Assembly (NCBI RefSeq): GCF_002027705.1
Contig: NZ_MBTG01000042.1
Coordinates: forward strand, 1,047 to 44,773
Source: Paenibacillus ferrarius
Lineage (GTDB): Bacteria; Bacillota; Bacilli; Paenibacillales; NBRC-103111
Direction of reading: 5' to 3'
DNA: 43,727 bases
The notes under the pieces are model-generated. The model was not told where the DNA came from, did not search any database, and saw only the letters and a program-made list of their open reading frames with translations. The stretch's first letter is position 1, and the number at the start of each line of letters is the position of its first letter. Of this stretch, positions 24,080-32,136 are shown piece by piece. Position numbers and translations under genes: made by a program.

Positions 24080-26080
24080 ATGAGTGTTGTATTCAAAAAC
24101 CGCAAGGTACAATGGTTCGTTGTCATGCTCCTTGCAGCAGGCACGGTCCTGCTGTCTGAAGCTTTGCTCCCATCCGCAAATAGATTGACGATTCCGGTCG
24201 TCTCTAAGGATGAATCGTCTGCTCCGGCGCCGGACATGCAGCCTGCAGACAACGGCAAAGCGCCGGATAAGCAAACACCGGCACCGCTAAGCTATCGCAT
24301 TGCCGAGTATCACATGAACGTTGCCTATACACCTGAGACGCAGCAGCTTCAAGGGCAGCAAACCGTGACGTGGGAAAATCCGGGATCCGTTCCTGTACAA
24401 GAGCTTTACCTTCATCTCTATCCGAATGCTTTCGCGTCCAAAAAAACGACGTTTATGCGCGAATCCGGCGGGAAGCTGCGTCAAGATGAAGCCCGGATAG
24501 GCAGCACCGGCAGTATGGACTTGCTGTCTGTGAAAACGATTGACGGCGAGGACCTCAGCACTCGAATGACGTTCGTACAGCCGGATGACGGCAACAAGGA
24601 TGATCATACCTTGCTGAAAATCCCGCTCCCTAAGCCTGTAGGAGCCGGTGAGCAAGTCACGATCAAGACAGAATTCCTGGTCAAGCTGCCTGCCGCTTTC
24701 GCGAGAATGGGGTATGTAGGTGACTTCGTCATGGCTGGGCAATGGTTCCCTAAAGTAGCGGCGTATGAGCGAGCAGGTACAAGGGGACGCACAGAGCCGG
24801 GGTGGAACCTCCACCAATATCATGGGAACTCCGAATTTTATGCGGATTTCGGCATGTATGACGTGAAAATCCAAGTCCCATCGAATTACACGGTGGCAGC
24901 GACGGGGTTCCCCGTTAAACCAGCCGTGACGGATAACGGCATAAAGACCTATCAGTTCTATGCGGATGATGTCCATGATTTCGCTTGGTCGGCTTCGCCT
25001 CACTTCGTGTATGTCGAAGAGCCTTTCTCTACCCCGCAGATCCCGGGAGTGAAGATTAAGCTCTATCTTGATCCTAATCATCAAGATTTGAAGGATCGTT
25101 ACATGGCCGCTGCCAAAAAGGCCCTGTCTCGCTACAGCCAGTGGTATGGATCATATCCATACTCAACTTTGTCTATTGTTGTCCCTCCTCCGGGCGGCAA
25201 CGGCGCTGGCGGCATGGAATACCCGACACTGGTTACCGCATGGGGAGCTGCCGACAAAACGCCGGATCTGGAGCTCGAACGCGTCGTTGTCCATGAAATT
25301 GGGCATCAATTCTTCTATGGTCTCGTCGCCAGCAACGAGTTCGAAGAGGCATGGCTGGACGAAGGCTTCACTTCTTATATCGAAGATAAAGTCATGGAAG
25401 TTGATTATGGCGTGTCTCCCAACTTGCCAGTGGAATCCAGCTATATTACATCGCCTAATGCACTGAAACAGAACGCGTGGGATTATAACGGACATGACCA
25501 ATATGCGGAGAATGTCTATACACGAGCCAAACTTGTGCTCAAAGCCATCGAGAAGCAAGTCGGCACCAAGACGATGGATCGCATCATGCGAGCCTATTTC
25601 CAGAAATGGGAGTTCAAGCACCCTGCGACGAAGGACTTTCAGAATGTCGTGGAAGAAATAACCAAGACGAAGTGGGATGATTTCTTCAACGAATATGTCT
25701 ACGGCGCAATGATGATGGATTACACCGTCGAGAGCATCCGCGTGAAATCGGTAGGCACGAAAGAAGCCGCTTCCTACGAGAGTACCGTCCTCATCTCCAA
25801 AAAAGGCGGCAATTCGCCGGAGGTACCGATCCATTTCCATTTCGCAGACGGCACCGCGCTGGATAAAACATGGGACGGCAAAGAAAGCCGGATCGAATTT
25901 AAATTCACCCACACGACACCGGTAGATTGGGTTCGCATTGACCCCAATTACACGCTCATCCTGGAAAACAAACACATTAACAATTATATGCAAACCGAAG
26001 TGAGCACGAAGTGGAAAATTCGCTGGAATCTCGGTATTATTCAATTCCTGCAAACGATATTCGGCTGGGTTTCCTGGTAG
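24080..26080 (+). CDS. Membrane-anchored M1-type zinc metallopeptidase
   Basis: 666 residues. An N-terminal hydrophobic segment (~11-29) and a Ser/Pro/Ala-rich linker (~45-70) lead to a beta-rich M1 N domain (from ~74), then the catalytic domain. The exopeptidase-type GGMEYPTLVT stands where M1 enzymes have GxMEN. Zinc ligands are His405 and His409 (HEIGH) and Glu428 (WLDEGFTSY), spaced HEXXH-X18-E as in gluzincins. The large domain should face outside. GGCGGGG precedes the ATG at 24080. The next gene starts 30 bp on and encodes a membrane protein, so the pair is probably an operon. The substrate is unknown. Confidence 0.88.
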   Translation: MSVVFKNRKVQWFVVMLLAAGTVLLSEALLPSANRLTIPVVSKDESSAPAPDMQPADNGKAPDKQTPAPLSYRIAEYHMNVAYTPETQQLQGQQTVTWENPGSVPVQELYLHLYPNAFASKKTTFMRESGGKLRQDEARIGSTGSMDLLSVKTIDGEDLSTRMTFVQPDDGNKDDHTLLKIPLPKPVGAGEQVTIKTEFLVKLPAAFARMGYVGDFVMAGQWFPKVAAYERAGTRGRTEPGWNLHQYHGNSEFYADFGMYDVKIQVPSNYTVAATGFPVKPAVTDNGIKTYQFYADDVHDFAWSASPHFVYVEEPFSTPQIPGVKIKLYLDPNHQDLKDRYMAAAKKALSRYSQWYGSYPYSTLSIVVPPPGGNGAGGMEYPTLVTAWGAADKTPDLELERVVVHEIGHQFFYGLVASNEFEEAWLDEGFTSYIEDKVMEVDYGVSPNLPVESSYITSPNALKQNAWDYNGHDQYAENVYTRAKLVLKAIEKQVGTKTMDRIMRAYFQKWEFKHPATKDFQNVVEEITKTKWDDFFNEYVYGAMMMDYTVESIRVKSVGTKEAASYESTVLISKKGGNSPEVPIHFHFADGTALDKTWDGKESRIEFKFTHTTPVDWVRIDPNYTLILENKHINNYMQTEVSTKWKIRWNLGIIQFLQTIFGWVSW

Positions 26081-26110
26081 GGTTAAGCAAATCTCGAAGG
26101 AGGGACTTCC

Positions 26111-26929
26111 ATGACATCCTATATTAAATCCGGCTTCCTGGCAGCTTTAGCGCAGCCTTTTGCCACGATTATTCTGTTCGTGTACCAAATGGGCTGGGGC
26201 ATCCTGCTTTACAAGCTGGTCCAGGGGGTGCTCGTCCCTCTCATGCACCGCTTTCCCGGCGCCGACCAGCCGAAGGAGGCCCTGCAGCTGTTTCTGGCTG
26301 AAAGTCAGTTTCAAATTATGAAAACCGATCTTATCTATCCTTACCTCTGGTGGCTAGCTGCGTTGCTCTTGCTCCGCATGCTGCTAACGCCTTTGCTGAA
26401 CAGCGGTGTTTATTACTCGCTTACCCATTCCGAGCAAAATGCAGGTTATCGCTTCTTCCGCGGAATAAAGGAGCTTATGCTGCCCTTTCTCCTTGCGTAT
26501 ATAACCCGGATCACACTCACCGCGGCTCCGCTCATTTGGCTGCTGCCCAAAGCGCAATCTTTGTTTACGCACAGCACATCGTTTGAGGAAGCCGCGCTCC
26601 AATTACTGCCTTGGCTTGCAGGCATGCTGGTATATGGCTTTCTTTTGCACCTCATGTTCATGTACATACAGTTTGCGCTTGCTGGGAACCTTGGTGTCCT
26701 ATCAACAGTCATCACATTCATTCGCTTTTCGCTTCCCATCATGGGTATAGCACTTATTCTCCTATGCAGTGCAGGACTATTGGCAGGGATCACCTTCACA
26801 GCGACCTACTTATGGGCAGGTCTGGTAGCGCTAATCATTTATCAGCTCTTCCCTCTTTTCCACATATTCCTGCAAATTTGGGCGATCACGTCACAATTCA
26901 AACTGCTCTCCGCCAAATTGAATGGTTAA
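26111..26929 (+). CDS. Polytopic membrane protein of unknown function
   Basis: 272 residues with about six membrane segments (roughly 14-42, 74-98, 120-145, 160-188, 200-228, 232-258). AAGGAGGG lies 6 nt before the ATG, 30 bp after the metallopeptidase stop, indicating cotranscription. No transport or enzyme motif is recognised. The pattern of aromatic and small residues could suit a chaperone or partner of the membrane peptidase, but that is inference from position only. Confidence 0.8.
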   Translation: MTSYIKSGFLAALAQPFATIILFVYQMGWGILLYKLVQGVLVPLMHRFPGADQPKEALQLFLAESQFQIMKTDLIYPYLWWLAALLLLRMLLTPLLNSGVYYSLTHSEQNAGYRFFRGIKELMLPFLLAYITRITLTAAPLIWLLPKAQSLFTHSTSFEEAALQLLPWLAGMLVYGFLLHLMFMYIQFALAGNLGVLSTVITFIRFSLPIMGIALILLCSAGLLAGITFTATYLWAGLVALIIYQLFPLFHIFLQIWAITSQFKLLSAKLNG

Positions 26930-26956
26930 AATCAACGAAAACAGCTTAAATTGACT

Positions 26957-26994
26957 TAAAATGCCTCATTCACTTGTGAATGGGGCATTTTTTC
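26957..26994 (+). terminator. Intrinsic terminator of the metallopeptidase operon
   Basis: AAATGCCTCATTCAC-tt-GTGAATGGGGCATTT followed by TTT. The stem is long and nearly perfect. Confidence 0.85.
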
Positions 26995-27097
26995 GTCCGA
27001 TTTGCGATATTTTTCACTTTTTTATAGAAGGAAGCGCTTGGAAAAGGAGGAATTTCAATCTTTATGACGAATTACAAAAACTAGCATCAAAAAACCA

Positions 27098-27232
27098 AAT
27101 ATTTCATGCCGAATTCCTCATTTCTTTGGGGAAACGGGGGAACCACTACCCGGGTGAATTGATCTTGCAAGACAGGGATCATAGGGAACCTTCAACCGAA
27201 CCCTCCAGCTAACCTCGTAGGCACCGGAAGGA
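27098..27232 (+). promoter_or_regulatory. Cyclic-di-AMP riboswitch (ydaO/yuaA class)
   Basis: The conserved core of the class is visible in order: TGCCGA, GGGGGAACC (27132-27140), GGGTGAATT, AGGGAACCTTCAACCGAACCC and the hallmark CAGCTAACCTCGTAGGC. In this class c-di-AMP usually turns expression off. The 3' part (CCGGAAGGAG) contains the Shine-Dalgarno of the next gene and no terminator follows, so control at translation is inferred. The downstream gene, an NlpC/P60 wall hydrolase, is a classic target. The stretch 27000-27097 upstream is AT-rich leader or promoter DNA without a convincing -35/-10 pair. Confidence 0.9.
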
Positions 27233-27241
27233 GACAAGCAG

Positions 27242-27715
27242 TTGAAAAAGATTGTTGCTCTTGTTTTTAGTCTTGTTTTGTTTTTGAGTGTGGCTTTAGG
27301 AAGTGTGTCTGCGTCACAAGCTAAGTTGGATGAAACGGTTGATGGATTGCTCGGAATTCCGTACAAAGATGCGGGAACGACAACAAAGGGCTTTGATTGC
27401 TCTGGATTTACCAGATACGTTTTCGACCAGTTCGGTATTGACCTTCCTCATAGTTCATCTGCTCAAGATAAAGAGGGCTTCTGGGTTGACAAAAGTGATC
27501 TTCGCAAAGGCGATCTTGTGTTCTTCAACACAGGCGGCAAAGGCATTTCTCACGTTGGTATCTACTTGGGTAACGGTGAATTTATTCATTCCGCGTCCGA
27601 TGAAGGCATCGTGAAAAATAAGCTAAGCGAATCGTACTATGCCAAGAGGTATGTATCCGCCAGACGTGTTCTGTGGGATGATATCTACAATCAGCTAACT
27701 GCTGAATCCAAGTAA
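27242..27715 (+). CDS. Secreted NlpC/P60 cell-wall endopeptidase
   Basis: 157 residues: a signal peptide (1-~25, MKKIVALVFSLVLFLSVALG, cleavage after SVSA) and one NlpC/P60 domain with Cys53 (FDCSGFTRYVF), His104 (SHVGIYLG) and His116 (FIHSAS). These enzymes cleave gamma-D-glutamyl-diaminopimelate bonds in peptidoglycan peptides. There is no SH3 or LysM wall-binding domain, so it is a minimal form. The start is TTG at 27242 with GGAAGGAG 8 nt upstream, inside the riboswitch's 3' end. Control by c-di-AMP ties wall cleavage to osmotic and wall stress. Confidence 0.93.
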   Translation: MKKIVALVFSLVLFLSVALGSVSASQAKLDETVDGLLGIPYKDAGTTTKGFDCSGFTRYVFDQFGIDLPHSSSAQDKEGFWVDKSDLRKGDLVFFNTGGKGISHVGIYLGNGEFIHSASDEGIVKNKLSESYYAKRYVSARRVLWDDIYNQLTAESK

Positions 27716-27731
27716 TTTTCCTGCAATACCA

Positions 27732-27790
27732 TGAATAAAGCCTGGGCAAGCCTAGCTCTCAAGAGCAGCTTCCGGGCTTTTATTCTTTTG
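27732..27790 (+). terminator. Intrinsic terminator after the NlpC/P60 gene
   Basis: GAATAAAGCCTGG and CCGGGCTTTTATTC pair (one bulge, one wobble) around a ~28-nt loop, followed by TTTTG. It lies just before the photolyase gene. Confidence 0.65.
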
Positions 27791-27808
27791 GGAGGCCTAT
27801 TGAATAGA

Positions 27809-29185
27809 ATGAAAGTGTTTATACATCGGAAGGATTTGAGGGTAGACGATCTAGCTGCCTTTAATTATTTATTAGAAAGCGGCGCGCCTAGTTTGCATAT
27901 GCTCATTCTGGATCCCTCGCTGCTGGGTCACTCCAGGCATGAGGCTCATAGCGGCAAACAATTTCTGCGATATGTAAAAAGGTTGATGAACCTTTATCAG
28001 CAATATGATCGAACCTTATATGTGGTTTATGGAGAGCCCGAAGTGGTTCTTGAGCGTTTACTGCAAAATAGCCCCATTGATGAGGTTGTCCTGCATAGCG
28101 ATTTCACGCCTTATGCGAAATCACGTGATGGGAAGCTGCGGGATGTCGCCCGAGAACTAGGTGTATCGTTCACGACATTCATCGATCATACCCTTGCGGA
28201 TTTAGCCGATTTTCAGATTACCTCAGGCAAAAGTGGTCCTTACAAAGTATTTACCCCCTTTTATAGAAAGTTAAACACCTATTTGCAAACATTTTATCGC
28301 CCTTCTTCACCGATTCATTTGAGCGATTTATCAACCGTAAATCTCGCTCATTGGGAAGACGGGCATCGCTTATTAGAGCTCTTGCAGACCTTTGCTCCGC
28401 CTTTTTCCTGGGAGGATGCCCCTCAAGCTGAAGATCCTGCTGAACAGCTGGATGATTTCTTGCGGGATCATCTCCCTTATTATGTCGAGCGGCGCGATCA
28501 TTACGCTTATGACGGCACCAGCTCGTTGAGTGCAGCTATGAATGCAGGCGCGATTTCGATCCGCAAGGTTTATGAAGCTGTGATGAATCAGGAACATGCA
28601 GCCGCATGGGTGCGGCAATTGATATGGCGCGATTTCTATATGTACCAAGCCATCTATGATGACAACTTTTTCAGCTATGAGAAATGCTTTGATTTATCCG
28701 CTCTGAGCGACCGGCACTTCGAGCGATGGTGCAGCGGCCAGACAGGCGTGCCGATTATTGATGCGGCTATGACAGAGCTGAATGAAACAGGTAGAATGCC
28801 CAACCGCCTGCGTATGATAACGGCCATGTTTCTCACGAAAAACTTGCTTTGTCCTTTTACCTTAGGTGAACAGTATTTCCGCGATAAACTCCATGATTAC
28901 GATAACATCTTGAATCGCGGCGGTTGGCTGTGGAGCGCGTCACTTGGTTTCGACGCTTCTCCCTATTTCCGCATTATGAACCCGGTGACCCAGTCGGTCA
29001 CGCATGATCCAAGTGGGCAATACCTGCGCAGATGGCTGCCACAGCTGATGGATCAGAATGACAAGCAGATTCACTTGCCACAAGCGCACGCAATTGTGGA
29101 TATCAAAGCATCCCGAGCTGCTGCTATTGAGGTGTATAAGCATATTATGAGAAGCAAACAGATCGATGGGCCTGATAGCTCGTAG
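27809..29185 (+). CDS. phrB: Deoxyribodipyrimidine photolyase (cryptochrome/photolyase family)
   Basis: 458 residues. The N-terminal alpha/beta antenna domain begins MKVFIHRKDLRVDDLAAF. The C-terminal FAD domain has SLSAAMNAGAISIRKVY, the RQLIWRDFY segment, TGRMPNRLRMITAMFLTK and ASPYFRIMNPV. The enzyme uses blue light and reduced FAD to split cyclobutane pyrimidine dimers. GGGAGG lies 13 nt before the ATG at 27809 and only 4 nt before an in-frame TTG at 27800; the ATG fits the family N terminus better. It is the last gene before a strong, independent promoter. Confidence 0.9.
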   Translation: MKVFIHRKDLRVDDLAAFNYLLESGAPSLHMLILDPSLLGHSRHEAHSGKQFLRYVKRLMNLYQQYDRTLYVVYGEPEVVLERLLQNSPIDEVVLHSDFTPYAKSRDGKLRDVARELGVSFTTFIDHTLADLADFQITSGKSGPYKVFTPFYRKLNTYLQTFYRPSSPIHLSDLSTVNLAHWEDGHRLLELLQTFAPPFSWEDAPQAEDPAEQLDDFLRDHLPYYVERRDHYAYDGTSSLSAAMNAGAISIRKVYEAVMNQEHAAAWVRQLIWRDFYMYQAIYDDNFFSYEKCFDLSALSDRHFERWCSGQTGVPIIDAAMTELNETGRMPNRLRMITAMFLTKNLLCPFTLGEQYFRDKLHDYDNILNRGGWLWSASLGFDASPYFRIMNPVTQSVTHDPSGQYLRRWLPQLMDQNDKQIHLPQAHAIVDIKASRAAAIEVYKHIMRSKQIDGPDSS

Positions 29186-29241
29186 ATGCGAAATGAATCA
29201 TAAAACGCATACCTTCCTCTGCAGCAGCCAAAAGCTGTAAC

Positions 29242-29270
29242 TTGACATCGCATGTAAGCCGTTCTATAAT
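29242..29270 (+). promoter_or_regulatory. Consensus sigma-A promoter for the guanidine riboswitch transcript
   Basis: TTGACA (29242-29247), 17-bp spacer, TATAAT (29265-29270): a perfect consensus promoter. Transcription would start at ~29277, at the 5' edge of the riboswitch. Confidence 0.88.
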
Positions 29271-29276
29271 AACGGC

Positions 29277-29412
29277 ATGTCGTTTTCTAGGGTTCCGCGG
29301 CGTTCAACTGCCGGCCTGGTCCAAGAGAAAACACACAGCGAATACGCTGTGGTCACGGAGGGGGAAAAGCCCGGGAGTCTAATCGCTAAGCGATGACTTC
29401 CGGGCTTTTTCT
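29277..29412 (+). promoter_or_regulatory. Guanidine-I riboswitch (ykkC class) with terminator
   Basis: The ykkC consensus is clear: TCTAGGGTTCCG, CCGGCCTGGTCCAAGAGAAA, ACAC, then CACGGAGGGGGAAAAGCCCGGGAG. The 3' part forms a terminator (GCCCGGGAGTC..GACTTCCGGGC followed by TTTTT, 29365-29411). In this class guanidinium binding stabilises the aptamer, prevents the terminator and turns on the downstream gene, here a Gdx exporter. Confidence 0.95.
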
Positions 29413-29466
29413 GTTTTGCCGCGGCCAAAAAGGCGTGTACAGCACTATTCAAAGGAGTGATTCATC

Positions 29467-29787
29467 ATGGCATGGTTGTATCTCGTTATTGCAGGTGTTT
29501 TTGAGGTGGTTTGGGCCATTTCCTTGAAGTTTTCCAATGGTTTCACACGACTGGTTCCTTCTTCCATTACCATCGCAGGGATGGCGGTTAGCTTCTATTT
29601 CCTAGCTGTCGCAACGAAAACTCTTCCAATTGGTACCGCCTACGCGGCATGGACTGGAATTGGCGCTGTTGGCGCCATAATCATCGGCACACTTTTTCTC
29701 GATGAACCCATCAGTTTGACGCGGATCTTATTTATGATCCTAATCCTAGTAGGCATCCTTGGACTTAAATTTACTTCTGGACATTAA
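29467..29787 (+). CDS. gdx: SMR family guanidinium exporter (Gdx/SugE type)
   Basis: 106 residues with four membrane helices. Glu13 (IAGVFEVVWAISLKFS) is the proton/substrate-coupling glutamate of small multidrug resistance proteins. The WAISLKFSNGFTRL, LPIGTAYAAWTGIGAVGA and GLKFTS segments place it in the SugE/Gdx branch, not the EmrE/Qac branch. Gdx proteins work as dual-topology dimers exchanging guanidinium for protons. AAAGGAG lies 10 nt before the ATG. The guanidine-I riboswitch directly upstream supports this substrate. Confidence 0.95.
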   Translation: MAWLYLVIAGVFEVVWAISLKFSNGFTRLVPSSITIAGMAVSFYFLAVATKTLPIGTAYAAWTGIGAVGAIIIGTLFLDEPISLTRILFMILILVGILGLKFTSGH

Positions 29788-29882
29788 TCGAACAGCCTTA
29801 TCGCTAACAAACTAACTCGCTCTGAGCCAACTTTAGTGGATACTTCTTCCTTCTGATACTACCTCACATGGCTAAGACTCAA

Positions 29883-29930
29883 AAAAGTCGGGATACCGTC
29901 CATGAGATGGCGTTTCCCGACTCTTTTCAC
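29883..29930. terminator. Bidirectional terminator between gdx and the permease operon
   Basis: AGTCGGGA and TCCCGACT pair around an inner CCGTCCAT..GATGGCG region. T runs occur on both sides (CTCTTTTC on plus, ACTTTTTTG on minus), serving the two convergent transcripts. Confidence 0.8.
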
Positions 29931-30886
29931 ATCAATTGACGATCAGTGCCGTAGCGGCGTTTGAGCTGGCTTAAGAAGAACTGCAAAGACAAAAACAAGA
30001 TAGCGAAACTCGTACCGACGCTCAAAATGATCCAAGGATGCAGCCTGATATACCTTGAACCGTAGGCAATCATAGACAGCCACTCTCCAGATGTCGTGAT
30101 GGTGATTGAGTAGCCGGCATCTGCGTCGCCGATAGCCTCTGTCCCGCCAAGCACGATGTTGAAGACAGCGAGCTGCCCGAGCAGGAAGAGCACCTGCATA
30201 AATTCACTGAGGAAAATGAACAATATTTCATTGCGCATACAAGGAACCAAGTGCCGAAGGGTCCTATGAATAACGGAGCCCCCCATCAAACGCGAGGCTT
30301 CAATAAACAATTTATCATTATAATAGCGTGTTCGTTCAGCCATCTGATGTGCCAGCGGAAATACACCAATAAACGTAACCAAACTAACAAACGTAGCGAA
30401 AAAAAGAATCTGATAATGTGGATCTGCCTTTGTCCATTGATCCAGCCTCAAGCCAAAATACATGCCAGCCAGAGGCGGGAATAAAAATATAAATGCAGGG
30501 ACAGATGCCACTACCCACTGCATCGCTTTAAGAATTCCCCACCCCTTGCCGGTCATCCCGCTCCACAACCCCCAGGGCAGTGCGAACAGAAAGCGGGCCA
30601 AAGTCAGGACCAGCGCGATGCCCAGCGTGTATTTCAGGCCATTTAGCAATAAGCTGAGGATGTCAAAGCCCCGATGATCCGTACCGAGCAGGAACGTGCT
30701 GTTCGGCGCGTACGGTGGGATGCTGTACCTCGTTTTGCCATCTTCTTGATACTGAATCATATTAATTTTATCCGTTGGCGTAATGCCATGCGGCTTAAGC
30801 CACGTGCCGAAAATCATGACGAGCAAAATTACGACAACAAGGGCAATCGAACAGTAGTAAGCGGTAGATGAGCGTTTCATCTTCAT
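29927..30886 (-). CDS. ABC transporter permease, Dpp/Opp C type
   Basis: 319 residues with about six membrane segments. An N-terminal helix (~10-28) is followed by an extracytoplasmic stretch containing LLGTDHRGFDILSLLLNG, the LGTDxxGRD-like motif of DppC/OppC permeases. The EAA-loop region is degenerate: FIEASRLMGGSVIHRTLRHLVPCMRNE. The ATG at 30886 overlaps the TGA of the preceding permease gene by four bases (ATGA) and has GGGGAGG upstream, showing translational coupling. No ATPase or binding protein gene adjoins, so the substrate and motor are unknown. Confidence 0.82.
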   Translation of the reverse strand: MKMKRSSTAYYCSIALVVVILLVMIFGTWLKPHGITPTDKINMIQYQEDGKTRYSIPPYAPNSTFLLGTDHRGFDILSLLLNGLKYTLGIALVLTLARFLFALPWGLWSGMTGKGWGILKAMQWVVASVPAFIFLFPPLAGMYFGLRLDQWTKADPHYQILFFATFVSLVTFIGVFPLAHQMAERTRYYNDKLFIEASRLMGGSVIHRTLRHLVPCMRNEILFIFLSEFMQVLFLLGQLAVFNIVLGGTEAIGDADAGYSITITTSGEWLSMIAYGSRYIRLHPWIILSVGTSFAILFLSLQFFLSQLKRRYGTDRQLM

Positions 30887-31959
30887 TGGGAGACTGCCTC
30901 CCCTGTGCGGATGACGAACCTTCTGCGCAGCAGAGCGTACAGCACATGAAAGGCCATGGCCACTAATGCAAGTGTCATGCAAATGACGGACATCGACGAG
31001 ACGCTTTGAACAGTCGGCGAGGTGATGAAGCCGCCAAGGCCAAATATCCCGCATATTGCTTCAGCGACAGCCATGCTGGCCAGCGCCAACGTAGTCGCTT
31101 TGGGCAAGATGGCTAGCAAATCCTGCATGACGTTGCGCAGCACATGCGAAATGAGCACCTCGCTGCGGGTTAACCCCTTGGCTTGTGCGGTAACCACGTA
31201 GTCTTGACCCAATTCTCGCGAGATAGCAACACGCATCGTGCCATAGATGGTCACCGAAGGAATGAGCGCAATCGTCAGAAATGGAATGAGGAACGGTGTC
31301 TTATTCCCTACTTGCACAATCAGAAGCACGTAATGCCCAAGAAATTTCGTAGCATAAATCGCTCCTAATTGAATAAGCACAATCAAGAAGAAGTCAGGCA
31401 ATCCAACGAGCAAAGCATGAACGCCGTCCATGAAAACGCCGATTCGCCGCCACTTTGCTGAGAGCATCGCCAGAAGCAGACTGACACCAACAGCCATCAA
31501 CAAACCAGGAATGAAGTACGTGCATGTTCGCAGCAGCATTGTCGGCAGCTCTTGAACAACCGTCACCTCTGTGCGATTAAAAGGGCTGCGGAATTTCCCG
31601 AAATCGCCATGCAGAAAGCCTTGAAGCTGCTCTTTGATCGAATAGCCATAGTAACGCCATGAAATGGTCGGATGATCCAAAGGAACGGCCGCGGCACGGA
31701 AAACACCTTTTACCGCCATTATTTTCCCTAAATAATCCCACACCTTCCCATAGGGAACGGTGAGCAGCCCAGCTTTCTCATCCAAGACTTGACTGCCAGG
31801 CAGCTTTTCGCTTATTGCTTGCAAGGTGGAACCTGAACCAACCATGATCTTAATCTGATCCGGTTGGGTAGATATGAACGCATTGCGGATATTACTCAGA
31901 AAGAAGATGCACACGAGCGTAAACAATCCAAGCAATACCCAGCGTAAAGTCGACTTCAA
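30883..31959 (-). CDS. ABC transporter permease, Dpp/Opp B type
   Basis: 358 residues. One N-terminal helix (~7-25), a ~115-residue extracytoplasmic region, then five more helices with the EAA loop VTAQAKGLTRSEVLISHVLRN. The FLHGDFGKFRSPFNRTEVTVVQ segment resembles the SLxTGRPV region of DppB. The start codon is TTG at 31959 with GGGGTG 7 nt upstream. It pairs with the C-type permease downstream. The large N-terminal outer region (residues ~26-140, KIMVGSGSTLQAISEKLPGS) is longer than in typical DppB, which would suit a divergent family. Confidence 0.82.
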   Translation of the reverse strand: MKSTLRWVLLGLFTLVCIFFLSNIRNAFISTQPDQIKIMVGSGSTLQAISEKLPGSQVLDEKAGLLTVPYGKVWDYLGKIMAVKGVFRAAAVPLDHPTISWRYYGYSIKEQLQGFLHGDFGKFRSPFNRTEVTVVQELPTMLLRTCTYFIPGLLMAVGVSLLLAMLSAKWRRIGVFMDGVHALLVGLPDFFLIVLIQLGAIYATKFLGHYVLLIVQVGNKTPFLIPFLTIALIPSVTIYGTMRVAISRELGQDYVVTAQAKGLTRSEVLISHVLRNVMQDLLAILPKATTLALASMAVAEAICGIFGLGGFITSPTVQSVSSMSVICMTLALVAMAFHVLYALLRRRFVIRTGEAVSQ

Positions 31960-31988
31960 CTATCGTCACCCCGTCCTATAATTCACCA

Positions 31989-32019
31989 GTGGTAGATAAC
32001 TATTTTCATAGTGTACCAC
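31989..32019. repeat. Compound inverted repeat upstream of the permease operon
   Basis: GTGGTA (31989-31994) pairs with TACCAC (32014-32019), and ACTAT with ATAGT inside. It ends 30 bp before the permease start, so it could be an operator. On the plus strand it is followed by GAATTTTTTAG, so it could instead act as a plus-strand terminator. Confidence 0.4.
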
Positions 32020-32087
32020 GAATTTTTTAGGAGTTCTATCCACTTTATGGAATTTACATAGCGCCTAACACGTTGTTCCCATCCAGG

Positions 32088-32130
32088 CAAAAAAAGCTGC
32101 AGCAAGCCAGCCTAAGCCAGCTTACTACAG
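32088..32130 (-). terminator. Intrinsic terminator of the ABC exporter gene
   Basis: On the minus strand GCTGTAGTAAGCTGG and CTGGCTTGCTGCAGC pair (with wobbles) around a short loop, then TTTTTTTG. Confidence 0.82.
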
Positions 32131-32136
32131 CCTGTA

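Noticed and set aside
24287..25084. 265-aa minus-strand frame inside the M1 peptidase gene (and 25163-26053)
   Set aside because: Long only because of the codon pattern of the real gene opposite; no start signals and no family resemblance.
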